A DNA stretch of 64,000 nucleotides from Thermoplasmata archaeon. Its GTDB lineage: Archaea > Thermoplasmatota > Thermoplasmata > Lutacidiplasmatales > UBA184. The stretch covers positions 80,702 to 144,701 of the forward strand of contig DASPVQ010000007.1 of assembly GCA_035622275.1 (NCBI GenBank), in the 5' to 3' direction. Positions 8,442 through 16,726 of this stretch are shown here, in pieces; the first letter of the stretch is position 1, and each line of letters starts with the position of its first letter. The notes below the pieces were generated by a model that ran no database searches, was not told the origin of the DNA, and saw only the letters and a list, made by a program, of their open reading frames with translations. The translations under genes and the position numbers were made by a program.

Positions 8442-8768
8442 GTGATCGCTCGGAGCGAAGAGTCCAATAGCCCGAGGACGCTGCTCGCCGCCGTGCCCGG
8501 CCTGGACGTGCATCTCGACAGCTGGCTGCGCGAGTTCGGACCGCGGGGGCGCGAGACGATCGACGCGGGCTCCGTCGACGAGCTCCTCGACGCGCTGGAG
8601 GCGCGGTACCCCCGGCTGCGCTTCCGACTGCGGGACGAGACCGGGCAGCTCCGGCGCTACGTTCGCGTGTTCGTGGACGGGGAGGACGTGAGCGGGACGA
8701 CGGGCCTCACCACGTCGCTGGCCGGCGCCCGGTCGGTCGATATCCTCCATTCCATCGCCGGAGGCTGA
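8442..8768 (+). CDS. MoaD/ThiS-like beta-grasp (ubiquitin-like) protein with C-terminal Gly-Gly
   Basis: Read from the GTG at 8442 (108 residues; a later GTG at 8508 is possible). The fold pattern is that of MoaD/ThiS: a first strand VPGLDVHLDSWLREF, a helix in SVDELLDALEARYPRL, then RRYVRVFVDGEDV and the final strand SVDILHSIAGG ending in Gly-Gly. That is the tail which E1-like enzymes adenylate for sulfur transfer or protein conjugation (SAMPs in haloarchaea). It sits 14 bp before a beta-propeller gene. The pairing suggests a function distinct from molybdopterin synthesis, but none is assigned. Confidence 0.8.
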   Translation: MIARSEESNSPRTLLAAVPGLDVHLDSWLREFGPRGRETIDAGSVDELLDALEARYPRLRFRLRDETGQLRRYVRVFVDGEDVSGTTGLTTSLAGARSVDILHSIAGG

Positions 8769-8782
8769 GGAGGAAAGAGGGC

Positions 8783-9913
8783 ATGCCGCGGAACCAGAGA
8801 GTCCGGGTCCTTCTCGGGACCCGCAAGGGAACCTACGTCGTCGACAGCGACCGCCGCCGCCGAACCTGGAGAGTGGGCCCGGCCGCCCATGCGGGCAGCG
8901 AGGTCTACCACGTGGTGGCCGACCCGCGCCACCCGGGAGACCTCTACGCGGCCGTGAACAACGGTTTCTGGGGCCCGATGGTGCAGCGCTCGCGCAACTG
9001 GGGCAAGACCTGGAAGGAGATCGCCACGCCCCTGACGCCGGTCCGCAAGGACCGTACCGGGCCGTTCTTCGACGACAGCCCGGGCGCCGGGACGCCGCGG
9101 CCGCTCACGAACCTCTGGCACATCGAGCCGGGGCTGCCGAGCGAGCCCGGGACGCTGTTCCTCGGCGCCGACCCGCATCTGTTGTTCCGCAGCCCGGACC
9201 TCGGGGCGAGCTGGCAAGGGGTGGCCAGCCTCAACGAGCACCCGGACCGCAAGAACTGGGGGCCCGGTGCGGGCGGGGCGTGCCTGCACACGATCCTGCT
9301 CGATCCGCGGGACCCCCAGCGCCTCTACGTGGGCATGTCGGCGGTCGGAACGTTCCGATCCGAGGACGGAGGCGGGAGCTGGAAGCCGGTCAACCGCGGC
9401 GTGATGACCCCGTTCCTGCCGACCAAATACCCCGAGACGGGCCAGTGCGTCCACCACGTCGCGATGGACGCGGCGAACCCCGACGTCTTCTACCGACAGG
9501 ACCACGGCGGCATGTACGTCTCTCGCGACCGGATGGAGCGCTGGACGCGGATCGGCCGAGCCCTCGGCGACGACTTCGGCTTCTGCGTCGCGTCGCCGGC
9601 AAGCGCCCCGGGCCGCGCCTACTTCGTCCGCCTGAACGGGCAGGCGCGCGTGACCGGTGAGGGATACTTCCAGGTCCACGCCTGGGACGACGAGCGGCGC
9701 CGCTGGTCGAGGCTGCTCCAACCGGGGGCCTTCCCCGGCCACTTCGGCGTCCAGCGGGAAGGGATCGCGACCGACGCCCTGACCCCGCACGGCATCTACG
9801 TGGGCACGACGACCGGTCAGCTGTTCATCAGCCCGAACGCCGGCCGGTCCTGGCAGCTTGTGGCCTACCAGTTCCCGGGCATCCACTCGGTGAGCATCGC
9901 GAACCCGGACTGA
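8783..9913 (+). CDS. BNR/Asp-box beta-propeller protein (sialidase-like fold)
   Basis: A 376-residue protein built of Asp-box repeats: RSRNWGKTWK, FRSPDLGASWQG, FRSEDGGGSWKP, VSRDRMERWTRI and ISPNAGRSWQLV. Each is preceded by DP-x-P loops such as LDPRDPQRLYVG. This gives a six-bladed sialidase or VPS10-like propeller. There is no signal peptide, so it should be cytoplasmic, and the catalytic Arg triad of true sialidases is not evident. A preceding GAGGAGGAAAG stretch is a good ribosome-binding site. It is encoded directly after the beta-grasp protein, an association known in bacteria as well. I would not call it a glycosidase. Confidence 0.75.
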   Translation: MPRNQRVRVLLGTRKGTYVVDSDRRRRTWRVGPAAHAGSEVYHVVADPRHPGDLYAAVNNGFWGPMVQRSRNWGKTWKEIATPLTPVRKDRTGPFFDDSPGAGTPRPLTNLWHIEPGLPSEPGTLFLGADPHLLFRSPDLGASWQGVASLNEHPDRKNWGPGAGGACLHTILLDPRDPQRLYVGMSAVGTFRSEDGGGSWKPVNRGVMTPFLPTKYPETGQCVHHVAMDAANPDVFYRQDHGGMYVSRDRMERWTRIGRALGDDFGFCVASPASAPGRAYFVRLNGQARVTGEGYFQVHAWDDERRRWSRLLQPGAFPGHFGVQREGIATDALTPHGIYVGTTTGQLFISPNAGRSWQLVAYQFPGIHSVSIANPD

Positions 9914-9952
9914 GGTCCCCGGGGGCGAGGCCGCTCGTCGGCCGGATCGCCG

Positions 9953-9967
9953 ACAATTTTATATTGT
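9953..9967 (+). promoter_or_regulatory. Inverted-repeat operator overlapping the marR TATA box
   Basis: ACAAT (9953-9957) and ATTGT (9963-9967) form a perfect inverted repeat whose spacer is the TATA box itself (TTTTATAT, 9957-9964). A further AATTGT follows at 9974-9979. The box lies about 33 nt before the ATG at 9995. Binding by the MarR protein encoded just downstream would block TBP, a simple autorepression design. Confidence 0.6.
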
Positions 9968-9994
9968 TTCCAAATTGTTCGCTTACCGAACTAA

Positions 9995-10531
9995 ATGAGC
10001 TCGACGTCGGATGGCTCGGCCGGTCGGCCCCCGAACCCGGCGGACCGGCTCGCCCGGACGGTCGGTCGACTGGTCCGGAACCGGATCAAGCACGGGCGCG
10101 AGGAGGCGAGGGCGCTCGGTCTGACCTTGCCGCAGCTGTTCGTGCTCGTCGGCCTGCGGGAGTTCGAACCGATGCCCGTGAGCCGATGGACCGACGCGAT
10201 CGGGGTTTCTCCCTCCGCCACCACGGGGCTCCTCGACGGCCTCGAAGAGGCCGGCTACCTGGCCCGCGTCCACGGCCGGACGGACCGACGACAGGTGCTG
10301 ATCTCGCTCACTCCGGCTGGTCGCCGGCTGGGGGCACGGGTCGAGCGCGGGGCCCGCGCCCGATGGCGAGCCTTCTGCCGGGGGGTGTCCGAGCAGGATC
10401 TCGGGGCCGCGGCGGACACGCTCGAGCGGATCGTCCGACGCATGGGACCCGCGGCGGACCTCGCTCCGCGGGGTCGGCCGCGATCGCGGACCCCGCCCGG
10501 GACGAGGCGTCGCGATCGCCGGAGCGGATAG
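9995..10531 (+). CDS. MarR-family transcriptional regulator
   Basis: A 178-residue winged-helix regulator. The N-terminal helix and the DNA-binding part are typical of MarR: LTLPQLFVLVGLREFEPMPV, then SRWTDAIGVSPSATTGLLDG as the HTH and RTDRRQVLISLTPAGRRL as the wing with its conserved DRR. The last 30 residues are Arg/Pro-rich. It starts a two-gene operon with an MFS exporter 4 bp downstream, the standard arrangement for a drug-sensing repressor. An inverted repeat over its TATA box is the likely operator. Confidence 0.9.
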   Translation: MSSTSDGSAGRPPNPADRLARTVGRLVRNRIKHGREEARALGLTLPQLFVLVGLREFEPMPVSRWTDAIGVSPSATTGLLDGLEEAGYLARVHGRTDRRQVLISLTPAGRRLGARVERGARARWRAFCRGVSEQDLGAAADTLERIVRRMGPAADLAPRGRPRSRTPPGTRRRDRRSG

Positions 10532-10535
10532 TCGG

Positions 10536-12155
10536 ATGGCCGCCGAGCAGGACGCGCCGCCCTCGAACGCCGGCCCCCCGACCCCGGCGCCGAAGACGCT
10601 CGCGACCTTCGATCGCGCGTACGCCAATCGCGTGATGGTCCTTCTCGCCGCGATCGTCGTCGTGGTCCTGTACATCGAGGGGATGCTCACGCCGTCGCTG
10701 CCGACGATCCAGTCCGACTTCCACGTCGACACGGCGCAGGCGAGCCTCATCATCTCCTCCTACGCCGCCGCCGGGGTGGCCCTGTCGCCCGTCATCGGGA
10801 AGCTCGGCGACATCCACGGCAAGCGCAAGGTGCTCAGCGCCGTCATGCTCGCCTACGCCGCCGCGGTCTCCGTCACCGGCTTCTCTCCGACGTTCTCCTT
10901 CATGGTGGCCGCCCGCACGGTCCAGGGGATCGGGCTCACGATCCTTCCGCTCGGAATGGCCCTCGTGCGCGAGGAGTTCCCGCGGGAGCTCGTCCCGCGC
11001 GCCCAGGGGCTCCTCAGCGCCATGTTCGGCGTCGGATTCGTGGTGAGCCTGCCGGCCGGGTCGTTCATCTCGCAGAACTACGGCTGGCGGGTCACCTACC
11101 ACTCCGCGATCCCGTTCGTCGTGCTGCTCGCGATCCTGGTCGTCCTCTTCGTGCGGGAGTCGTCGTACCGACGGCCGAACGCCCGGGTCGACTACGTCGG
11201 CGCGGCGTTCCTCGGGGGCGGGCTCGGCGGCGTGGTGACGGGGCTCGCCCAGGGCCAGCTGTGGGGATGGACCTCCGCGCCGACCCTCAGCTTCCTGGGC
11301 GTCGGGATCGCCCTGTTCGTCCCGTTCGCGCTCTACGAGGGCTGGTGGAAGCGGCGCAACCGCGAGCCGATCATCGACGGCCGGCTGCTGCGGGAGCGGA
11401 ACGTCCTCGTCACGAACCTCGTCCTCACCGTGGTCGGTCTCGCGATGTACGTGGCCCTGTTCTCGCTGATCTACCAGTTCGAGTTCCCGCCCGCCTCGGG
11501 GGGCTACAACGGGTCGTTCCCGACGATCAACATCTTCACCGCCGGCCTCTACATCGTTCCGCTCGCCCTCGCCATGATCGTCGTCGCGGCGGTCGTGAGC
11601 TTCACGGTCTCGCGCGTCGGGGTTAAGCCGCTCGCCCTCGGCGGCGCCGTCGTGACCGCGCTCGGCTTCTATCTCGTCTCGACGGCGGGTGCCCTCTCCC
11701 AGGCCCTGCTCTACGAGACGGTGATCGGGGCCGGGATCGCGATGCTGAACGCCTCGGTCATCAATCTGCTCATCCTCACCGTCGACCCCAAGGACATGGG
11801 GCAGGCGACCGCGATGAACAACGTCTTCCGCAACATCGGCGGGAGCGTCGGCGCCCCGATCGCCGGCTCGCTGCTCGCCACGTTCGTCCTCACTTCGGGG
11901 CCCTGGGCGGGCTTCGGGGTGCCCGCCCACCTCGCCTTCCAGTACGCGTTCTGGATCGCCGCGGCGGTGATGCTGGTCGGCGGGATCACGATCCTCTTCG
12001 GGCAGGAGGTCCTGGGCCCCCGTCGGCACAGCCGATTCGCCCATCTGCCCGTGCTGCCTCCCCACGCCCGCCGCGCCGCCGGGCCCGGGCCTCCGGATCC
12101 CGCGCCGGCCCCGGCCGTGGAGGGTACGCCGCTGGCCGACCCGGCCGCGCCCTAG
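10536..12155 (+). CDS. MFS multidrug efflux transporter (DHA2/EmrB-QacA type)
   Basis: A 539-residue transporter with about 14 hydrophobic segments, which fits the 14-helix drug:H+ antiporter group. The MFS loop motif is seen as GKLGDIHGKRKV after helix 2, and motif C-like sequence follows in GFVVSLPAGSFISQNYGWR. The C-terminal 45 residues are a Pro/Ala-rich cytoplasmic tail. It lies 4 bp after the MarR gene and so is almost certainly under that regulator. The exported compound is not predictable. Confidence 0.9.
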   Translation: MAAEQDAPPSNAGPPTPAPKTLATFDRAYANRVMVLLAAIVVVVLYIEGMLTPSLPTIQSDFHVDTAQASLIISSYAAAGVALSPVIGKLGDIHGKRKVLSAVMLAYAAAVSVTGFSPTFSFMVAARTVQGIGLTILPLGMALVREEFPRELVPRAQGLLSAMFGVGFVVSLPAGSFISQNYGWRVTYHSAIPFVVLLAILVVLFVRESSYRRPNARVDYVGAAFLGGGLGGVVTGLAQGQLWGWTSAPTLSFLGVGIALFVPFALYEGWWKRRNREPIIDGRLLRERNVLVTNLVLTVVGLAMYVALFSLIYQFEFPPASGGYNGSFPTINIFTAGLYIVPLALAMIVVAAVVSFTVSRVGVKPLALGGAVVTALGFYLVSTAGALSQALLYETVIGAGIAMLNASVINLLILTVDPKDMGQATAMNNVFRNIGGSVGAPIAGSLLATFVLTSGPWAGFGVPAHLAFQYAFWIAAAVMLVGGITILFGQEVLGPRRHSRFAHLPVLPPHARRAAGPGPPDPAPAPAVEGTPLADPAAP

Positions 12156-12382
12156 CGTGCGGAACGGGCGCCCGGCGTCGAGGGCGCGGCCGGGCGCGAG
12201 GGAATTCGACTCACCCGCCGGTCGAGTCCCGGCGATCGGCAGATTCCCGGTTCGCGTCGGTCGCTGCCCTGGGCTGGATCCCTGGAACCGGACCAAGGTT
12301 CAGGCGTCCTTTCGCGAAGCGGCCTCGGTGACACCCGTCCGACCCCGACGGTTCGATACGGGCCTTCCTCCGCCGCCCCCCA

Positions 12383-12402
12383 TCATCGGATGAATTAGAT
12401 AG
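12383..12402 (+). promoter_or_regulatory. Promoter of the adenylate cyclase gene with an adjacent palindrome
   Basis: ATTAGATAG (12394-12402) is the only TATA-like sequence upstream and lies about 28 nt before the ATG at 12427, suggesting a leaderless mRNA. It is directly preceded by a perfect 11-bp palindrome, TCATC-G-GATGA (12383-12393). The rest of 12156-12382 is GC-rich and shows no gene. Confidence 0.4.
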
Positions 12403-12426
12403 AGCAAGAATCGTCTCCCGTCACGA

Positions 12427-15400
12427 ATGGTGCCCCCGGGAACCCGGCGCCTCTCGGCGATCTTCTTCGTTGACATGATCCGGTACAGCGCGCTCAGCCA
12501 GCGCGACGAGCCGCTCGCCCTCGAATATGCGCGCGACCTTCAGGCTCGGGTCCGACGTCAGGTCGAAGGGCATCGGGGCCGGTTGATCAAGACCCTCGGA
12601 GACGGCGCCCTCGCTGAATTCGAGAGCGCGCTGGAGGCGACCGAATGCGCCGTGGAACTTCAGCAGGAGTTGTCCGCGTCGAATGCGAGCCGGCCGGGAC
12701 CCAAGCTCGAGGCGCGGGTCGGCATCCACGTCGGGGACGTCGTCCACGAGGGGGACGACGTCCTGGGAGATACGGTCAACATCGCCGCACGGATCGAGCC
12801 GCTGGCAGAACCCGCGGGCGTAGCGTTCAGCGGGACCGTCTTCGAGCAAGTGGCCCGCAAGATTCCCTACACGGCGACCCAGCTCGAGCACGTCCTCCTG
12901 AAGAACATCGACACGCCCATCGCCGTCTACAGCCTCGACCTTCCCTGGCACGCCGCTCCCGCCGCCGGCATTACGCCGTTCACCGATCGGACCACGGAGC
13001 TGGAGGGCCTTCGCGAGGCGGTCGCGCGGGCCGCCCAGCAGCACGGAGCCATGGTGTCGATCGTGGGCGAATCGGGAGTCGGCAAGACCCGACTTTCCGA
13101 CGAGGCGTTCCGTCTGGCGGCCCGCCAGGGGTTTCGGATCGCCCGGGCGCGCGGGTTCGAAAACGTCCAGATCGGCCCATACGCGCTGTGGGCCCAGCTC
13201 GCTCGCGAGCTTCTCCGGGACGCCCCCTCGCTCACAGTCCATCAGGCCGCCGAAGGATGCGCCCGCGAGCTCGCGAGCCTCGTTCCGGAGATGGCCGAGC
13301 GGCTCGGTCCCCTCCCTCCGCAGCCGGCACTCGCTCCCGACGCGGCGCGCCTCCACTTCTTTACCGGGATCTCCCGTTTTCTCGAAAACCTCGCACGGCA
13401 GGCCCCGCTCGCGCTCCTGCTGGACGACCTCCAGTGGGCGGATCCGGAAACCTTCGCGTTGCTCCAGCATCTCAGCCAGCGAATCGGAGAGGTCCCGGTC
13501 CTGGTGGTGCTGACCTATCGCGACCAGGAGCTGAACGCGGACGACCCCCTGCTCCGCGGCCTCCTCGACCTGCGGATGAAACGGATACTCACCGAGATCC
13601 CGCTGCGCCGCCTCGGCCCTCACGACACCCGCTCCATGGTGGAAGCCGCCCTTCGAGGGGCCCAGGTCGCTCCCGATCTGCCGACGTCGATTGCGGAGAA
13701 GACCGGCGGAAATCCGCTCTTCGTCGAGGAGGTATTGCGGTCCCTCACCGAAGAGGAAGGGCTGGTCCGGACACCGGCCGGCTGGACGATCCGGCCCGGG
13801 TCGACGATCACGATTCCCTCGACCGTGCGGGAGACGGTCCTGCGGCGGATCCGCCGACTCGGGCCAGAGCTCCAGGGGGTACTCGAGTCGGCCTCGGTCC
13901 TGGGCAACGAGTTCGAGTTCGACCCTTGGACGGAGCTCTGTGGCATGGACGAGACTCGTTTGCTCTCTCTCGCGGAGGCCGGCCTGCGCGCACGGCTTCT
14001 CGTCGAGCGCGAGGTTTCCCCCGGGCGGGTCGTCTACCGCTTGGCCGACGAGCAGGTCCAGGCGGTGCTCTACGGGACGCTCTCGCTCGTCCGTCGACAA
14101 CGTCTTCACCGTCGGGCCGGAGAGATCCTGGAGGCGCGACTGGGAGCTCAGGCCGACGATCGGGCGGCCGAGCTAGCGCAGCATTTTTTGCGGGGCGACC
14201 GTCCCGAGAAGGCCTTCGAGTACTTCTTCCGCGCCGGCACCCGGGCCCGGGAGGTCTTCGCGCGCGACCGGGCGATCGACGCATATCGACAGGGGGCGGA
14301 GCTGGTGGATCGCGCCCTCGCCTCGGCTCCGGGCGATGCCGACTGGGAGGCTCGGGGTGTCCAGGTCTACGAGGCGATGGGGAACGAGCAGTACGAGCTG
14401 GCCGCTTTTGTCGATGCCCGCACGAGCTACCTGCGGGGTTCGGCCCTGGCCGGCGCCCGGGATCCGGTCGGGGCGGCGCGTCTCCTGGCCCTGGACGCGG
14501 AGTCGCTCGAACGGACCAACGATTACTCCGGTGCGCAGGGCGAGCTCACGGCCGCCGAGGCGATGCTCGAACGTATCGCCCCGGATGCGCGGCACGAGGC
14601 ATGGTGGACCGCGTGGAAGGAGGTCCAGTGGGCTCTCTTCGACGTCATGTACTGGCTGCACGACACGGCCGGACGGGAGCGAGTCTTGGCTCGCCTCGGC
14701 CCCGCCGTCGAGCAGAGAGGAATCCCGGACGAGCGAGTGTCGTTCTGCTACCTGCAGGCTCGCCACGGATGGCGTCGAGACCGAACGGTCACCGACGAGA
14801 CGTTCCGGTTCGCCCAATCGGCACGGGAGATCCGGGAGGCGCAGCGTTCGCTCCGCGGGGAGGCCGAAACGGACACCGAGCACGACTTCATGCTCGGGTT
14901 CTTCCAGTACTGGCACGGGGACTTCGAAGAGAGCCGGGCGGCGTTTCAGAAGACCATCGAGTACGCCCAGAAGGTCCGGGACGTCACCCTCATCTCCCGC
15001 GCGCTCAACTACCTCCTCGCGACCGAGCGACGGCGCGGGAATGTCGCGGAGGTACGTCGCCTCGTCCCGTCCGCGAGAGAAGCCGCCCAGAAGGCGAGTC
15101 TGCCGGAGTACGAGGCGTTCGCCGACGCGAACGACGCATGGATCCGGTGGCGCTCCGGGGAATACGACCGGGTGGACGTACTCGGCCAGTCGGCCCTCCG
15201 CACATGGGCGAACCTGCCCGAACGGTATCCGGTCGACTGGATGGCGCTGTGGCCGATGATCGCCCTGAGTCTTTCCCGCCAGGAGACCGGACGCGCCATC
15301 GACCTCGCTCGGGGTCTGCTCGCGCCCTCGCAGGAACCGCTTCCTCCGGCATTGCACACTCTGGTCAGCGAAGCGGTTCGCGCCACGGAGAGCGCGAGTG

Positions 15401-15465
15401 AATCTCAGGCCGCGGAAATGCTGTCTCGTGCCGTGGAGATGGCGGAGCGCGCAGGATTCCTGTAG
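12427..15465 (+). CDS. Class III adenylate cyclase - STAND-type ATPase - TPR signalling protein
   Basis: A 1012-residue three-part protein. Residues 8-170 are a class III nucleotide cyclase with every catalytic position present. D16 and D59 are the metal ligands (FFVDM, LGDG), K55 and D111 are the adenine-selecting pair, and N118 and R122 (VNIAAR) stabilise the transition state, so ATP rather than GTP is the expected substrate. Residues about 185-450 are a P-loop NTPase with Walker A GESGVGKT (214-221) and Walker B LLLDDLQWAD (332-339), of the type fused to cyclases in bacteria. The rest is alpha-helical and TPR-like. It should make cAMP under control of the ATPase/TPR sensor. The preference for ATP is inferred. 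Confidence 0.88.
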   Translation: MVPPGTRRLSAIFFVDMIRYSALSQRDEPLALEYARDLQARVRRQVEGHRGRLIKTLGDGALAEFESALEATECAVELQQELSASNASRPGPKLEARVGIHVGDVVHEGDDVLGDTVNIAARIEPLAEPAGVAFSGTVFEQVARKIPYTATQLEHVLLKNIDTPIAVYSLDLPWHAAPAAGITPFTDRTTELEGLREAVARAAQQHGAMVSIVGESGVGKTRLSDEAFRLAARQGFRIARARGFENVQIGPYALWAQLARELLRDAPSLTVHQAAEGCARELASLVPEMAERLGPLPPQPALAPDAARLHFFTGISRFLENLARQAPLALLLDDLQWADPETFALLQHLSQRIGEVPVLVVLTYRDQELNADDPLLRGLLDLRMKRILTEIPLRRLGPHDTRSMVEAALRGAQVAPDLPTSIAEKTGGNPLFVEEVLRSLTEEEGLVRTPAGWTIRPGSTITIPSTVRETVLRRIRRLGPELQGVLESASVLGNEFEFDPWTELCGMDETRLLSLAEAGLRARLLVEREVSPGRVVYRLADEQVQAVLYGTLSLVRRQRLHRRAGEILEARLGAQADDRAAELAQHFLRGDRPEKAFEYFFRAGTRAREVFARDRAIDAYRQGAELVDRALASAPGDADWEARGVQVYEAMGNEQYELAAFVDARTSYLRGSALAGARDPVGAARLLALDAESLERTNDYSGAQGELTAAEAMLERIAPDARHEAWWTAWKEVQWALFDVMYWLHDTAGRERVLARLGPAVEQRGIPDERVSFCYLQARHGWRRDRTVTDETFRFAQSAREIREAQRSLRGEAETDTEHDFMLGFFQYWHGDFEESRAAFQKTIEYAQKVRDVTLISRALNYLLATERRRGNVAEVRRLVPSAREAAQKASLPEYEAFADANDAWIRWRSGEYDRVDVLGQSALRTWANLPERYPVDWMALWPMIALSLSRQETGRAIDLARGLLAPSQEPLPPALHTLVSEAVRATESASESQAAEMLSRAVEMAERAGFL

Positions 15466-15538
15466 CCACGCCCCCCGCGATCGCGCCGCGGAGTATCGTA
15501 GCGCCGAGCCGGTCGCCGTTCGTACCGGCCACCCCGTC

Positions 15539-15564
15539 GGCTCCCGGGGCGCGCCCCCGGAGCC
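15539..15564. terminator. GC-rich hairpin downstream of the cyclase gene
   Basis: GGCTCC pairs with GGAGCC and GGGG with CCCC across one C-C mismatch, around a CGCG turn. It lies 70 bp after the cyclase stop and 70 bp beyond the 3' end of the convergent tRNA-Lys gene, with no T-run. It may be a transcript-end structure for either, or only a GC-rich fold. Confidence 0.25.
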
Positions 15565-15633
15565 ACGACGAGTCGAGATCGGAGATCGCCCGACACCCAC
15601 CTTCCCAAGGGCGGATCCGGGAGGAATCGAAAC

Positions 15634-15707
15634 CGGGCCCGAGGGGATTCGAACCCCTGATCTTGCGGTTAAGAGCCGCCTGCTCTACCGGGCTGAGCTA
15701 CGGGCCC
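15634..15707 (-). tRNA. tRNA-Lys (anticodon CUU)
   Basis: On the minus strand the sequence folds as a complete cloverleaf. The acceptor is GGGCCCG/CGGGCCC, the D arm is GCTC...GAGC and the T arm is AGGGG-TTCGAAT-CCCCT. The anticodon loop is CTCTTAA with anticodon CTT, reading AAG. The outermost anticodon-stem pair is a G-A mismatch. No intron is visible and CCA is not encoded. It lies downstream of a long minus-strand run that includes lysyl-tRNA synthetase, though it has its own promoter. Confidence 0.95.
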
Positions 15708-15736
15708 ACGACGGCTCGCTCGGACCTGCGCCCGGG

Positions 15737-15744
15737 AGATAAAG
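15737..15744 (-). promoter_or_regulatory. TATA box of tRNA-Lys
   Basis: CTTTATCT on the minus strand, about 33 nt before the mature tRNA 5' end. The same octamer serves thyX at 48808-48815. Confidence 0.5.
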
Positions 15745-15765
15745 CCTCGGAGCGAGCCGGGCGCC

Positions 15766-16704
15766 TCACCGGATCCGCTCGAGCGCCGCGCCGACCATGA
15801 GCGGCAGCAGAACGGTCACGTCGCCCTCGACGCTCACGTGGCGCGCCGTGGGCTTCACCTTGCCCCACGAGACGGCTTCGCGGGTCCGCGCGCCGGACAG
15901 GCTGCCGTCCCACTCCACCGCGGTCGTGAGGTAGAGGGCGGCGTCGAGCCCGCCCCGGAACTGGTTCCACCAGATCGTGTGGTGCTTGGAGATCCCGCCA
16001 CCGAGGAGGATCGCCCCGCTCCGCCGCGCCTCGAAGACGAGGTCGCTGAGGGCCTGCTCGTCGGCGAACAGGTCGAGGGCGAAGGCCCGGTGGTCCTGCC
16101 AGAAGAGCCACAGCTGGGAGCCCACGGCACCGTCCGTGATCCCGGGCACGAAGACGGGGACGCGGCGGTCGTGGGCCGCCCGCAAAAGGCTCGAGCGCGC
16201 CGAGGCCGGGATCGCGGCGCCGATCGCTCGGGCGAGGGCCGCGCTCGAGAGCGACCGCGTCCCGTCGGCCCACAGCCGGCGCAGGATCGGCCGCATCTTG
16301 CGCTCGATGATCCGGCCGTAGTTCGCCTCGGGGATCACGAGGTTGCCGAGCCGATAGAGGTGGCGACGATGCAGCGCGACGTCGTTCAGGTCCCAGGCGC
16401 CGTGATAGTACGGCCGGAACGACCGGGCGAGGTCATGGTCGAGGGTGCCGCACGTCGTGATCACCGCGTCGACGTAGCCCTCGCGCACCAGGCCCGCGAG
16501 CACCCCGCGGGTCCCCGTGGCCATGAGGGCCGCCGGGAACGACAGGAACCGGGTCATCGACCGGTCGCCGAGCATCCGGGCGAGCAGGTCGACGCCCTCG
16601 GCGACCTGCTTCGCGCTGAACCCGCCCGCCGCGTCCATGCGGCGCACCAGGACGTCGAGCGACGGCGCGTCCCCTGCCTCGAGGTCCTCGACGCGTCGCG
16701 GCAC
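15766..16704 (-). CDS. dys: Deoxyhypusine synthase
   Basis: A 312-residue enzyme that transfers the butylamine group of spermidine to one lysine of aIF5A, the first step of hypusine formation. The active-site lysine is K282 in AVSWGKVKP, and the family segment GGGISKHHTIWWNQFRGG (residues 235-252) with H241 and the GSLSGARTREA loop are intact. NAD-binding motifs such as TTCGTLDHDLAR are also present. It follows the A22 protease gene by 22 bp and the aIF2-beta gene lies one further upstream, so two translation-factor functions share a transcript. No aIF5A gene is in the window. Confidence 0.96.
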   Translation of the reverse strand: MPRRVEDLEAGDAPSLDVLVRRMDAAGGFSAKQVAEGVDLLARMLGDRSMTRFLSFPAALMATGTRGVLAGLVREGYVDAVITTCGTLDHDLARSFRPYYHGAWDLNDVALHRRHLYRLGNLVIPEANYGRIIERKMRPILRRLWADGTRSLSSAALARAIGAAIPASARSSLLRAAHDRRVPVFVPGITDGAVGSQLWLFWQDHRAFALDLFADEQALSDLVFEARRSGAILLGGGISKHHTIWWNQFRGGLDAALYLTTAVEWDGSLSGARTREAVSWGKVKPTARHVSVEGDVTVLLPLMVGAALERIR

Positions 16705-16726
16705 GCTCGGGCCGAGGCCCGGAGGC

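Noticed and set aside
8783..9913. Annotating the Asp-box protein as a sialidase
   Set aside because: Asp boxes define only the propeller fold. The catalytic Arg triad and a secretion signal are not seen.
10308..12296. 662-codon minus-strand frame
   Set aside because: Antisense of the MFS transporter and MarR genes. Composed mostly of charged repeats typical of shadow frames.
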